Shown: positions 38,060 to 49,714, counted from the first letter of the stretch. The stretch is 64,000 bases of DNA from Gordionus sp. m RMFG-2023 (GCF_954871325.1 NC_088779.1:10604846-10668845); one strand, 5' to 3'. The notes: a model not told the origin generated them from the sequence alone. A program made the numbers and translations.

Positions 38060-38830
38060 TGCATTATTTTTTATCTTTGCCTTTCAACATTCTCCCTAAA
38101 CCGTTCTTCTTATTATCATAATTATAGCCAGTACATCAATTTCCTTTTACCAATTCTGCTTCATGAAAACACATGGCACATTCACTTGATCTTTATCATA
38201 TCCAATTTTGCTTAACACCTTAACCATTTCTGACTCTCGAATAAAATTATCGTAGGAAATTTCTTCCATACGCATCGCATCCTTGCCATCCATTCATTCT
38301 GCTCTCAACTAGTCTAAGTAACAAAATTTATACACTTTTCCCAAGGCAACTCCATTACCGATAATTTAAAATCCTGATAACTTCACACGTTGCGAGCTTT
38401 TAAATTGAAGGTAGCTCATTATTCAAATTTTTTTTAAATTGGCATAAAAGGTATTTATAATTTTGCAAAAATATTGTGGGATGGGGGGCTCCAAAGTTTT
38501 CAGACAACTTGAGCCCTATGCGCCCCTACAAAGAAACAACTGCATCACATACTAATCTAAAAAAAAATTAATACCACAAAGCATTATACCTAAGTTCTTC
38601 AAAGTGACCTGATATAGCATCCCGCTAAACGCTTTTCTCAAATATACATTCATAATTATTTATTTTATGTACAAATATCTTGCAACATTTCGCTATGTTT
38701 TTACATTACTAGTTGTACTTTTTTCTCCAATTGCCTTAACTATGTTAAGTCACGCCTCCTGGTGTAGTTGCTCTTAGTCTGAATTTACTTATCGTTTATC
38801 GGAATCCTGGAAAAACCTGCTTGTATCCAG
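38060..38830 (-). mobile_element. LINE (non-LTR) remnant
   Basis: Minus-strand fragments resemble a LINE polymerase in order. YLRKAFSGMLYQVTLKNLGI (about 38655-38570) recalls 'dlrKAFDrVprevlw.aLr.lGi'. GKVYKFCYLD (about 38350) recalls the 'kV.sFcYLGd' motif after the RT domain, and MRCVWKKF (about 38270) recalls 'aRi...AWkKFreL'. The pieces are in different frames, with many stops and an unrelated G+C-rich stretch between them (about 38475-38540). Assigned by motif resemblance only. Confidence 0.4.
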
Positions 38831-39558
38831 GGCAATGACATTACCAATCATCATATTAAATGCATTATAATGTTAACACATTGAAGTTAACCATTGAAAG
38901 GCTTTTAGGTAAAATATCTTTCAATGGTATCTACTGTAACCAATTACATTGGGTACAACTGACTTCAATGTATGTAGTTTTAATAAATAAATCGCCAGCA
39001 TTATCACGATAGATATTACTGAATTGTGCCAGATTATTAAAAGATTTATTTCTTGCACTTTTCTTCCGGTTCAAAATCTTTAGTCTCGACATATATCTAT
39101 TTTTTCTACCACGCCTTTGAATGTAAGCGCCTTCATAATTAACCGATATTATAATACACAATCTTCTGCCTGGGATAATGTTTATACCAGGGTCTGTAAA
39201 TATCAAAATTCTTAGGTTCAGTCCGGTGAGGTTTCATTTGGCCCAATCTGGAATCGCTTTCATAAATTAAGATTATCAGATTGTTAAAAATATAATTCCA
39301 TTAATTAATCGTACTATAAGAAAATTATTTTCATTTTAAGCTATATTTACACTATCACTCTATTCAAGATTTAAAGGGTCACATTTGATGATTTAAAAAA
39401 GATCAATAAAAACAAAACTATCGACAAATAATTTTTTGCCCTAATAAAAGTTTCACAATTTGAGAATAATTTATACGGAACACAAGTCTTTAATATAAAT
39501 TTTTTTAGTTATATAATTTCCATAATTTATAATAAACGAAGCATTTCAATATAATATA

Positions 39559-39672
39559 TTACAGATGTTTCCTTTTAAATTTATGCTGAACAATATCTCT
39601 CACAGGTCTTCTTATACGATTTTCTTTCTTTCTTGATAAATTCTGTATGGTTTGTTTAGATTCGGATTTTTT
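39559..39672 (-). CDS. NOL10: NOL10 exon 13: basic C-terminal tail and stop
   Basis: 38 codons including TAA. KKSESKQTIQNLSRKKENRI followed by RRPVRD and HKFKRKHL corresponds to the human tail LKRSEQQKKQQEAEKLHRQE...RSAGHLKSRHKRG. The acceptor is ACAAG with no pyrimidine tract. An in-frame TAA lies 8 codons upstream of it, so the exon cannot start much further upstream. No canonical AATAAA was seen shortly downstream. Confidence 0.85.
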   Translation of the reverse strand, partial: KKSESKQTIQNLSRKKENRIRRPVRDIVQHKFKRKHL

Positions 39673-42600
39673 CTTGTATAAATGTAATTTCGATTATATA
39701 ATTTTTAATAGCTATATAAAAGAAAAACTTTCATGTCCCCTAAAAAATGAAAGTGGGAAATTATATGGCATAATCTTACTAAGTCGATTTAAGCATTAAA
39801 GTCTGTCCTAGTTTATCTTTTATACTGCATTTAAACCCTAACACTATTTTTTTTTGTTCTAGTCATTTAGGAAGAAATTGGTTCTAGTTATGCAAATGAT
39901 TAGAGAAGGTCATGTTTGTAGATGACGTATCGAAAGTATACTATATCTTGAATGATAGGTGTTTTTCCATAAATAATTTAAAATTATTATAATATTAATA
40001 ATTCAGTAAAATCTGTCAAAAGGGAAATCAGGATAAGATGGAAAATGATCAAGAAAAATTATTTCTCCTTTATAAATTTACAATTTCTTTCATTTTTTAT
40101 GGCAAAAAAAATCGACAGAAATAAAGAATTTTTCTTCTTTTTATGATGTCTAATTCTATTTTCGTAATTAAAATAGACGGAAAAAAATCCTCTATTTAGA
40201 AATTTGGCCTTAAAATAATTTTACCACCTGTATATATGAAGAAGCAAATTTTTGAAGATAAAAAAATGAGTGAATGCTTATTTAAAATTTTGATCATTAT
40301 TTGCTCAAAATTCCAAATTTTTATTTGGATCTTCATTTTCTCGATACTTTTTTTTATCTTAAATAAAAAAAATGTTAAACTCTGAAAAGAATATGATTAT
40401 GTTTTTTTTTACCCTGTGAGAAGTTAATTTAAAGGTCATTTCTTTGTTTAAATTTTCATTCGTGAATGCTTTGACAATGGAAGAATTGCGTTTTACCGTT
40501 TCTAGACGAGTATGCAAATCCATTCTAAAAAACAATTTTAAATAAATTGTTTAAAAAAATCAATGCATTAATAATTACAACCTTTTTCTTGCAATTTTTA
40601 AAATCTAAAATAATCCATTTCATAATCCCTTTTGATATTTAATTATATATGAATTCCGATATTTAATTGTTTACGTATATGAAATTCAGATATTTAATTG
40701 TCTATGGATATGGAATTCAGATATTTAATTGTTTATGGATATGAATTCAGATTTAATTGTAAATGGATATGGAATTCAGATTAAATGTATATGGAATCCA
40801 GGTATTTAATTGTATATGGATATAGAATTCAGATATTTAAGTGTATATGGATATAGAATTCGGATATTTAATTGTATAAGGATATGGATTTCAAAATTAT
40901 ATGAATTATATTATTTTGATAAAAACAAACAAAAAACGATTAATACTAACTTCTCAATTACGATTTCTTTATTCGAACCAAAGCCTTCTTCCGATATTCC
41001 GAATTCGTATCCCATTTCTACATAATTTGCATTATTTTGAGTTTCTGTAGAATCCTTCACTCCCATATTTTGGGGATATTTACGATTTCCCAGATTTTTG
41101 CGTCTGTTTTGAATAGATAATTTATGATTCATTTCCGTTTCGTCGATTTCACTAGATGAAGGGCTACTTTTAGAGTTGAAAAAATAATTTTCGTCATCGG
41201 AAGAAGATAAAACTCGGTCCTTTTCGCCGAGGGAAATGTTTTGATCATTCGATTCGTCGACCTCCTAGTTCGTTAGCGTATAAATTATGTTTAAAAATTT
41301 TTTGCAGAAAAATATGGAATAAAAATATGAAAACTTCGATTAATTATTTTTAAAAACCTCACGGTCATCATTTTGCGCTCTCCTATTTTTGAGCGCTAAT
41401 TTTTTCTCCATTCTATTTATTATGGGATTTATGAATTTGTATTCCTCACTGCCAGGATCTATATTGAAATTAGAGTCAGAAAATATGCCCTTGAATCGTT
41501 CATCGGTTAGGATGTCAGTAATGGTACAAGTTGATTTATTTTTCTAAGTTAAGTGCAAAATAAATAAGTTCACACTAATATTTTTAAAATAATTTCGGGC
41601 CGGGTCGGGTCTTGGAAATTTTTTTAAATATATCTAAATTTATCAATTTTATATTGAATTTTTTATGTAAAATAAAAATTTTTGATTTAATTTATTGAAA
41701 CTAAACGCCATTTATAACATATGTCTTTTATTTTTAGTAATTATAAAAATTAATTTCTATATTTAAATAAATTCGGGCCAGGCCGGTAAATTTTTTAAAA
41801 ATAAATTTCGAGTTCGGGCTGGGCCGGCAAAATTTTTTTGAAAAGAATTTCGGGCCGGGCTTGTAAAATTAGGCCCGATGCAGATCACTAAGACCAACCC
41901 AAAAACAAGAAAAGGAATGAGTTAATTATTGAGAGATAACTATCATCATATTAGTTGTATGTATTCAATTCACAAAATTCAATGCTATAATAAGATTCTA
42001 TAACACTATTCATTGTCATATTTATATTATATTATAAGAAAAATGTTCTTATTAAAAAAACGTATTACTGGTTGCTCTGATAAATTTTCTTTTCCTCCTT
42101 TGGATGATTGCAGAAGCCGAGATAACTTTTGAGCTAATTCACTATTTACGCCATTTCCTATGTGAATTGCATTAAGTTTATAAAGAGAAGTAAACAATGT
42201 CAAAATGAAACTTTATTAATAGATATATAGCCCCACCCTATTTTATTTTAATTATATATAGAGCGATTCAATCTAAACAATTATTTTCAAAGATAATTAT
42301 ATCATGTCTGAGTTGGAGAATTCATAAAATCAATTTATTATACACAAAATAATTATCACTATATAACTTATTAATAAATTAGAATTCAAAACTTCATGTA
42401 CCTATAATATCCTCCCTGGGTCCTAGTTTAAGCCTTTCCTTTTGGGCAACCCTCTCCGCTATAACCCTGTCTACTTTATGGCTCTTAAAGGTATTCAAAC
42501 TGAAGGGATCCATAATAGCCAGGGTTTTAAAATACAGGTCAGCTTCTATAAAATAGCCGTGCATGTAAGCTCTCAGGGTTTGAGTTCCTATTAGATGAGA

Positions 42601-45600
42601 GAGTCCAAGCTTTTGTAATTGATCGGAAGTGACAAATTTGTAATCGTCGTATACCAAACGAGTTTGTAATGATTTATCGTCGAGATTTGAATCTAGTAAG
42701 ATTTTTATAAATAGGCGAAAAATTTTTATTTATAAAGATTAAAAAAATGTTTAAAATTTCTCTCGTTATAAAGTTGTATCTCCACTCTAAAGCTTTTTTT
42801 TTTAAAAAAACCCTGCTATATGATTAATAAGGATTTGAAAAAAGCACAATATTTTATGCAAAAAAAATAACAGTGGATCTAGCAATCGTCTCACTAACAA
42901 GTTTAAAAAAAAGTAATTAATATAAATTTTAAGGTAAGAATATTCCCGAATATATTTGATTTTCATTCGCGCATTTTTAAATTTATTAAAATGATTTGTA
43001 AATTTTATTATAATGATATAAAATATGAGTTTGTAATAAAGCAAAAACACGAAGGCTAAATAGTGGAGTTAGTTAAAACTCTATAATAATCAAGGACAAT
43101 ATTACAAAATTTAGACATAATCTTCCCTGCTCAATGGGGTACCATAGCAAATCGATCAAAATTCGACCATTTTCGTGGACCTCTTTCAAATCGAATGAAC
43201 TACATGATTATATGTTATGTCGATCTGCGCATTAATTTTTTAAGATCTAACTCAACTAGTTCCGTAGATATGGCAGGTCAAAGCTAAAAAAAATATCGTC
43301 CTTCCTAATTCGGCCCGTGAAAAATAAAAATCACAAAAAATATAAATGATAGACTTCTATTTGGTATTATTAGACAGCCCTTAAATCTCTTCCTTATAAA
43401 TATTAAAATTTTTTTTAAAATCTCGGGTATTTTTTCATTTCCGGGAAAAGTAAAGGTTGATTTTTTAATATATATTTGAATTAAAAATTTTCATTAAAAC
43501 CGTGATATCTTTCTCCCTCTAATTCTTCCGTCAGAGCATCAAGATAAGAGAACCATTTTGGAGCTGGTCCCAGTTTGGGAATAAAATAGGATGCTATTTG
43601 AGGCTCCTCGAGGGCTAAAAATAACATTCCACTATTCGGAACGAAGCAAACATCGTTAAGTGCTACATCGCCTTTTATATAGAAACAAAAAAATATTCTG
43701 AATTATATTATAGTACATGAAAACTTGGTGTTAAAAACATTTTGATAAGAATTGCTGTCTTTGAATAATTACTTTATGAATATTAAGCCGAATAATAATA
43801 ATAATTTTAAATATTATCACTTAGCTATACTTTAAAAATAATTTTTTTTAATAGAATAGTATAGTAACATACCATTTCCGGGTTCAATACAAGTCAAATT
43901 TTTTGGATTTAATCCTTCTTCCCTTCCTTCGCAGTATTCATTAGATGTTGAATCCCATATCTTGAGACATTTAGCATCCATACTAGCAACATACTCGTTT
44001 TCGTAGTTCGTGAATTCTTCATTCATTTCTCGATTATTGTAATTGAAAATCGACGAGGAATTAGAAAGAAATTCTAATTTTTTAATGGGTAACCCGTACA
44101 TATGGTCCTTAGTAAGGTAAGGGGTTTTGCAGCGCAAATCATAAAGGAGTATCTAAATAATTTAAATTTATTTGTCATTTATAAAATATTTCCAAACTTA
44201 TGAAAATAATTAACGCTATTGTAAAAAAAAATGAGGGCAATTGTTGATTCAAGATCATATAAAACCACTCCTGGTTAATGAAGGGTTAAACTAAATCGAA
44301 TTTTATACTCACACACGCAATTAGGGTCGATTTTAGAAAACGGCTCGATTAAGATTATAACCAAAATAACATTATGTAAGTCTAAAAAATTTTACACATA
44401 ACTGGCAAAAATACATGGACATCTATTTGCCAACGATGCTTACATAATATTGTTTTAGCTAAAATCTTAATCGGGCCGTTTTGAAAAATTGACCCAAATC
44501 GGGCTTTTTAACAACACTAATTCACGTTGCTCCCAATTCTAAAGAAGATAAAATATAGGCAATTTCAGGGTTGAAAAAAAATTTACAATTAGCGTTACAT
44601 TCATTTTGGAAATATAGCGAAGAGTCCCTATAACCGTTACATTTGTCTGTGTAACGTAGGGCCTATTTTTCGTTATTTTTAAAACATATTTTACGAATGT
44701 ATTCAATGTTTAAGGTGAAATGCTTGAATTTATTGATTAACGGAAAAGGTATCCAATAGAAAGAGGGAATAAGAATTCTTCGTTTTTAAATCTCTTAGTT
44801 GTAATATTTTGTGGTTTCGTTTTCTATTCTTAAATCATGGCAACTATTGAAAAAGTTATTTCAGCAGAGAGATGACGATAGTTTTCTTAGAAGAAAATGA
44901 ATTTAACACTATAGATTGACATATCAAAAAGAAAAAAAGAAGAGATTACTTAAAGTTTTCATTTAAAGTATTTAAAAAATAAATATACAGTATAAATATT
45001 TATTCGCTATAATGCATATTTACCTCACTATTAGAGTACTTATTTTCGTTTGCAAATTTAATTGATAGACCAAAACAGGAGACGAAAATGATATTTCATT
45101 TGAAAAATTAGTACCTTTTATCAAATGGTCAAAATGATAACTTTGGTTGTTATTATAATGAATTAGACAATCAAATTATTTACGACTGCAAATTTAATTA
45201 ATAGAACCAAACAGGAGAAGTGTAGAGGTGGGCGATGGACAAACTCATATCTATCGATCATATTTTATTTTTAGCTCTTAAAGCGGTAAATTGTTTAACT
45301 TTTAATATTATTTTTTATTCGGCGTAAGCATTTAGCTTTTATTTTATAATAACTCAATTTTACTTTTTTATCATTTTTTTATATACCGGTTAAAAGCAAA
45401 ATTTTTATTATCTTAAACTAATTGTTTTATTTATGTAACTTAAAACATGTTTAAATTATATTTCGATATTTATTTTTTGAATTTCGTTAAATATATTTTT
45501 TAATATAAGTATTCATTATTAATCAGATTAGACCCTCAAAAATTTTGATCCAAAAATTTATATTTAAAAAATACTTGTTTGATACTTATTTTATACTTGA

Positions 45601-48600
45601 AATATTTAAATAACAGAATAAATATATTTACCAAATGTATAGTAATGTAGAACTTAAATGTATAATTGCATCATGATACATATATATAATGGAAATATAT
45701 GTATGAATATATGGTATTATATATTTTTATGGATTAATATTTTATAATGATTATATACGCATGTATAATGTCGAGTGGTAATATTTAACTGCCTAACATG
45801 CTTGCTCTGAAGAAAGATCTATGATATTTTTACATCCGTTTTATATTGATTGTTTTATATGTGGAATAAATGGCGTGAATGAATATGATTTGAACTAAAA
45901 TATTGACGCAGTATAAATTTATTAAAAAATGGTCTAAAATTACAAGACGAAAATGATGCATCATTTCAAAAATTAGTGCCTTTCTCAAATGCTTAAAAAG
46001 ATAGTTAGTGATTGAAGAGATTGAAAAATTAGATCATTTAAATTTCTTATTTTATTTTTTAAATAAAAAACTTCTAAGAAAACCATTATACCATTCCGAA
46101 ATTCGTTCCAACTCCAAACTTGAGCCCATCCTTGTATCTTAACGCGGAAAACCCGGATGGAATATTTTGAAAATTCGTAATATTTTTATGGTCAGAATGA
46201 GGCATTTGGTGATCGTAAAAATTATTTTTGTAATTTGAAAGACTGCAATCAATAAGGGAAACCCTATTTTTTGCTCTAGGATCCCAGCATTCAATTGTGC
46301 CATCTATCGTGACACAGGTGAATAAACGGTGGGAAGGATTAAATTGACAAGCCGTTATTGTTCTAATATAAATCAAAATCAATAATTGTGTGAAAATAAT
46401 TTTAAAAAATTGCTTTTTGTTAAAATTCTTATTTTTGCTAAATATGATCTCCATTACCAACTTATCATAAGTTATAATATATAAAGCCAGGAAAAATATT
46501 TGCTTTTGATTCATTATATAAGATAAAGTACTACCTTGCATTGGTCTGTAAAGAATTCATGAACCTTCCTTGTTGCAAATTCAGTCTAAAAATTTCTGAT
46601 CTAAAATTTTAAAAAAAATTATTTTGATAGCCTTAGTAATAAACTAAAGAACTATGGCATCCTAATTTAAATTTTCTGTTTAAACACAAATTTATTTTAT
46701 AAGAAGATATATTTTTTTTATAAATTTGAATCATAATACTTTGTTTTTCGTTATTTTTTTAAAAATATTTTGAATTTAAAAAAAAAAACCTTTAACAATT
46801 TAAATTTTAATTATAGTAATTCAAAAAATATTATCCAAACTTTGCCTAGGTAATAATGCAGCTATGCCATTGCTTAAGAATATTTAGATTAAGCATGGAT
46901 TTTGCAAACTTAAATAATAAAATATATAGAAATATGACATTTATTTATTTTTTGTGTACCCATTTCCAACAAAATAAACTTCACAACTGATTGGATCGTA
47001 ATCAAGATCTCTCCCAATTTTAGGAATTCTAGTCTTAAAGTGAAATCCATAGCTGGCATGAAACTCCACCCATCTATCTTGTTCTAAGCATATAAACTGC
47101 AATTAAATTGGATATATACTATAAAATTTATGCCATTCACACCTATCTTTTTCAGTGAATAATAATTTTTTAATCAGTTTACTTTAAAATACATGTGTTT
47201 TATTTGGATATGAAATCCATGGGGGTTGACAATCTCTGATACACCCAAAATGAGTATAAAATGTGCATCCTCTGCAAAGGAAATAATTTACTGATGGTAA
47301 GGGATCAATAAAATTTAATTTATAAATATAAAAATAAATATATATATCAATGATAAATTTAATATGAACAATATTTTGCTTTTTTTTAAATTAAGCCGCA
47401 CAATTAATATATTTTCAAAATTCGTCTCACTCAAATTACATCTATAAGGAGATAGTATAAATTTAAATGTTGAAAAACATCTTTCTTGAGTAGCCGGCAC
47501 TGCCAATATGATATCAGATTTGATGTGTCATTTATAATAATATTTTGGATTTAATTTTTCTCTAAGCTTTATAATTTCTAAGCTTAAAATATTTTAAAAT
47601 GTTGTAAAATGACAATATACTAAAGTTTATAAAAATTATGACTGGCACTTATCAATTAAATGTGATTGATGATAATCTTTAAAATTATTCGAATATAATT
47701 GAAATCTAATAATAACTTACATATTATTTTATAAGCATAAAATTATTATGAGACTCAAACCGGTTTCGGTTCAGGTTCGGCTGAAATTTTTTTAGGTTTC
47801 GGTTAAGGTTCGATAAAAAATACCGGTTTTTAGCGGTTTAACGGTTCAGTTTGGATCCCTGGTAATTTCCAAATTTAAAAAATATGATTTGGCCAGAAAT
47901 GTATTCCATGAGTATCCTTTGGACAATTTTGCCATTAACTTTTAATATATTCTTAATTTGTATTAATTTTTCTTCATAGATTTTGCAAAATATATATAAA
48001 AATTTATGGCCGTCTAAAAATTTATATAGGTAACTACATGTATTTAATTCCATTCAAATTATATTTTTTAAATTTATAAATCAACTTTAGTAGATTTAAG
48101 ATTGTGATTCCAAATCCTCATGGATTTATATCTCAATAAAATATATAATCCAAATTAGAATCCATAAAGTTTTATTTAAAAATTTCAAAAAATAGGCTAG
48201 ATTCAAGCTAAAAAATAATGTATATTTCAAAAATTTTCATGTAAACTAATTTTATTGAAATTTCAATTATTATATTTCAATCATAAATGTTTATAAAATT
48301 AAATATAATATTTTGAAATTTAATTAGTTAATTATCAAAGCTTTATGGGAAATGACTAAAATATGTGCCAACAAAAATTATGCTCCCCCTATCAAAGAAG
48401 CTTAATTTAAATTATATTATTACAGAATCGTATTTAACTTCATAAGATGAGTTAGAAAATGTTTTTCTTTGATTTAAAAAAAATGGCAACATAGTAAAAT
48501 TTTTTAAAAATTATTTTTTTACATGACTAAACTATGTGCCCCCTATCAAAGAAGCTTAATATATAAAAAATGAATGCAGAATATATAATTTATTAAATAG

Positions 48601-49557
48601 AATCAAAAAATGTTAATACTAAGTTTATAAATTATTTATAACTTATTGAGATTTTAAAAAACACTTAATTTCTTCTTTTTTGACTAAATTTTTTTATAAA
48701 TTTTACTATGTTGCTTTTTTTTAAATAAAAAAAACATTTTCTAACTCATCTAATGAATCTAAAGATTCTGTATTAATATAATTTAAATTAAGCATCTTTG
48801 ATAGGGAGTGTGTAGTTTTTAGGGGAGCGTATTTTAGTCATGCCCGCTTTTGTTGATTAATTTATTTATTTTTTTACAATACAGTTTAATTTACATTTAT
48901 TTTGTTAAGTATTTTTTAAATTTATTTAACATTAAAATTTATACAGTAATAGAAGGTAAATTAAAGAAAAATTTGAAGAGTTAATGCATGGTAAATAAAA
49001 CTTTTACTTAATATTATATCAATTAATGTTATTTTTACTTACTTTAGAATAATCATCTGTTAACAAATGAATTTTGATGATTTCAGCATCAACACATCTT
49101 TCAAATTTCATAGAAAGTTGTTTTACATCATAACATCTGATTCTTGGTTTATACATACCTTATTAAAAATAAACGTATTGTTAAAAATCATATATAAATT
49201 GAACTATCTTAACATAAACTTAATAATAATAACTTGATATTATATAAAAATAAGCCTCATTTTGATATGTCGTTTTTTAATATCAAATTAACATAAAATT
49301 TAAACCAGTTGATAGTATATAATTTCCATCTTTGGTGATACATATAGAATTTGTTACAGCAGGCATTTCAAAATCTTGAATTAATTGAATTCTTTTGTCC
49401 AATTCTTCATCCTTCTTGATCATCGCTTTTTTCCTTTTTTGTGATAACCACTATATTATGAACCAATTTAAAAAATCTATATTAGTTTAACTTCTGGCAA
49501 TATCTTCCCAGATGTTAAATTGTAAACTTTAACACCATTTATATCTGTCACATGCAT
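39559..49557 (-). CDS. NOL10: NOL10/Enp2-type nucleolar WD40 protein, 13 exons, complete
   Basis: Exons (minus): 49557-49492, 49450-49306, 49158-49043, 47096-46960, 46600-46535, 46362-46092, 44152-43873, 43671-43501, 42692-42402, 42157-42069, 41543-41358, 41264-40947, 39672-39559. All introns are GT-AG and phases agree; the sum is 2250 bp, 749 residues (human about 688). Homology to NOL10 runs in order: VYNLTSGKILPEWLSQKRKK, RIQLIQDFEMP, YKPRIRCYD, FHFKTRIPKIGRDLDYD, FRLNLQQGRF, IECWDPRAKNRVSLIDC, KDHMYGLPIKK, LGPAPKWFSYLDALTEELEG, VYDDYKFVTSDQL and LRAYMHGYF. Known: Enp2/NOL10 is a WD40 factor of the small-subunit processome, needed for 18S rRNA maturation in the nucleolus. Odd: intron 1 is only 41 nt, exon 7 has an extra Asn/Glu-rich insert, and introns 3, 6, 10 and 12 host repeats. 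Start chosen to match the human N-terminus (MHVTDINGVKVYNL / MQVSSLNEVKIYSL). Confidence 0.95.
40634..40892. repeat. 31 bp minisatellite in NOL10 intron 12
   Basis: About nine head-to-tail copies of a unit close to GATATTTAATTGTATATGG followed by ATATGGAATTCA, with copies of 22-31 bp. It lies 54 bp into the intron, just downstream of the exon 12 donor. In another frame it gives a spurious short ORF with repeated RYLSVYGYRI-like peptides, which is not a gene. Confidence 0.9.
40947..41264 (-). CDS. NOL10: NOL10 exon 12: acidic/Ser-rich region
   Basis: 106 codons (residues 607-712). A Ser/Asp/Glu-rich low-complexity stretch (VLSSSDDENYF, SSPSSSEIDETE) is followed by YEFGISEEGFGS, which aligns with YEIKAGEEFRSF of human NOL10. 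The donor chosen is GTATTA after AAG TTA (phase 0), because it joins in frame to exon 13. A GTTAGT site 4 bp earlier would be phase 2 and does not fit the next exon. Confidence 0.85.
41358..41543 (-). CDS. NOL10: NOL10 exon 11: NUC153 domain
   Basis: Residues 545-606. ILTDERFKGIFSDSNFNIDP followed by GSEEYKFINP matches the NUC153 motif of NOL10 (human ILTDDRFKVMFENPDFQVD...). The exon is phase 0 at both ends (acceptor TTAG, donor GTTTTT) and ends in a basic stretch (NRRAQ). The domain is shared by nucleolar pre-rRNA processing factors. Confidence 0.93.
41590..41890. mobile_element. GGCCCG-phrase MITE, copy 2, in NOL10 intron 10
   Basis: This is the reverse complement of the 5507-5881 element: it ends GCCCGATGCAGATCACTA at 41890. 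The core (AAATATAGAAATTAATTTTT, then AAAGACATATGTTATA) is nearly identical between the two copies, suggesting recent activity. The left end at about 41590 lacks the ATCTCTA-type terminus and no 8 bp duplication was found, so it is probably truncated. Confidence 0.8.
44317..44519. mobile_element. Hairpin hAT MITE, copy 6 (NOL10 intron 6)
   Basis: The right end TTTTTAACAACACTA is intact; the left end is worn. The arms carry a variant inner motif, CGGCTCGATTAAGATT...ACCAAAATAAC versus GTTTTAGCTAAAATCTTAAT and CGGGCCG, shared with the 63425 copy. It therefore defines a subfamily different from the TCAATATTTTAGCC one. Confidence 0.72.
45047..46010. repeat. Tandem duplication in NOL10 intron 6, second copy split by an insertion
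   Basis: The first copy at about 45050-45140 reads TTTGCAAATTTAATTGATAG, CAGGAGACGAAAATGAT and AAAAATTAGTACCTTTT. A second copy begins at 45186 (TGCAAATTTAATTAATAG, CAGGAGA), is interrupted at about 45217, and resumes at about 45943 (GACGAAAATGATGCATC, AAAAATTAGTGCCTTT). The 0.72 kb between starts TAGAGGTGGGCGATGG, matching the terminus of the 54663 element; its right end is not clearly recognisable. Confidence 0.6.
47385..47520 (-). pseudogene. hAT transposase C-terminal fragment in NOL10 intron 3
   Basis: The minus strand reads ILAVPATQERCFSTFKFILS followed by YRCNLSETNFENILIVRLN. This fits the hAT dimerisation motif 'P.ts..sER.FS......s..R..L...n.e.l..i..N'. Only about 45 codons survive and no termini were identified. 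It belongs to a hAT lineage different from the 53199 fragment (PISTCKNERSFSTLKRL). Confidence 0.75.
47755..47862. repeat. CGGTTTCGG-phrase patch in NOL10 intron 3
   Basis: A G+C-enriched stretch of about 110 bp made of repeated CGGTTTCGGTTCAGGTTCGG, GGTTTCGGTTAAGGTTCG and CGGTTTAACGGTTCAG phrases. It resembles the phrase-rich ends of the MITEs elsewhere, but no termini or target duplication were found. Confidence 0.5.
48345..48850. mobile_element. Foldback element in NOL10 intron 3
   Basis: Two arms of about 200 bp are inverted copies of each other. Left: CTATCAAAGAAGCTTAATTT, ATTATATTATTACAGAATC, GATGAGTTAGAAAATG, GGCAACATAGTAAAATTT. Right, reversed: the same order ending CTATCAAAGATGCTTAATTT and GGGCATGACTAAAATACG. 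A partial extra copy of the outer segment (CATGACTAAACTATG, CCCCCTATCAAAGAAGC) lies near 48518. The arms would form a long hairpin in the pre-mRNA. No transposase; family not assigned. Confidence 0.75.
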
Positions 49558-49647
49558 TTGAAATATATGGAAAAAATAAAAGATACATCTGTCATCTTAA
49601 GATATGACCTGTCAGATTTGATAGCTAATAAGATCTTGTAAGAAATA

Positions 49648-49714
49648 TCTCTTCTCTTCTCTTCTCTTCTCTTCTCTTCTCTTCTCTTCTCTTCTCTTCT
49701 CTTCTCTTCTCTTC
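49648..49714. repeat. (CTTCT)n pentanucleotide microsatellite upstream of NOL10
   Basis: About 13 uninterrupted CTTCT units. On the NOL10 strand it is (AGAAG)n, lying 91-157 bp upstream of the start codon, so it is likely in the promoter or 5' UTR. The purity suggests recent expansion. A regulatory role is inference only. Confidence 0.95.

Noticed and set aside
40810-41025. Plus-strand ORF with repeated tyrosine/arginine peptides
   Set aside because: Made by the intronic minisatellite plus the antisense of NOL10 exon 12.
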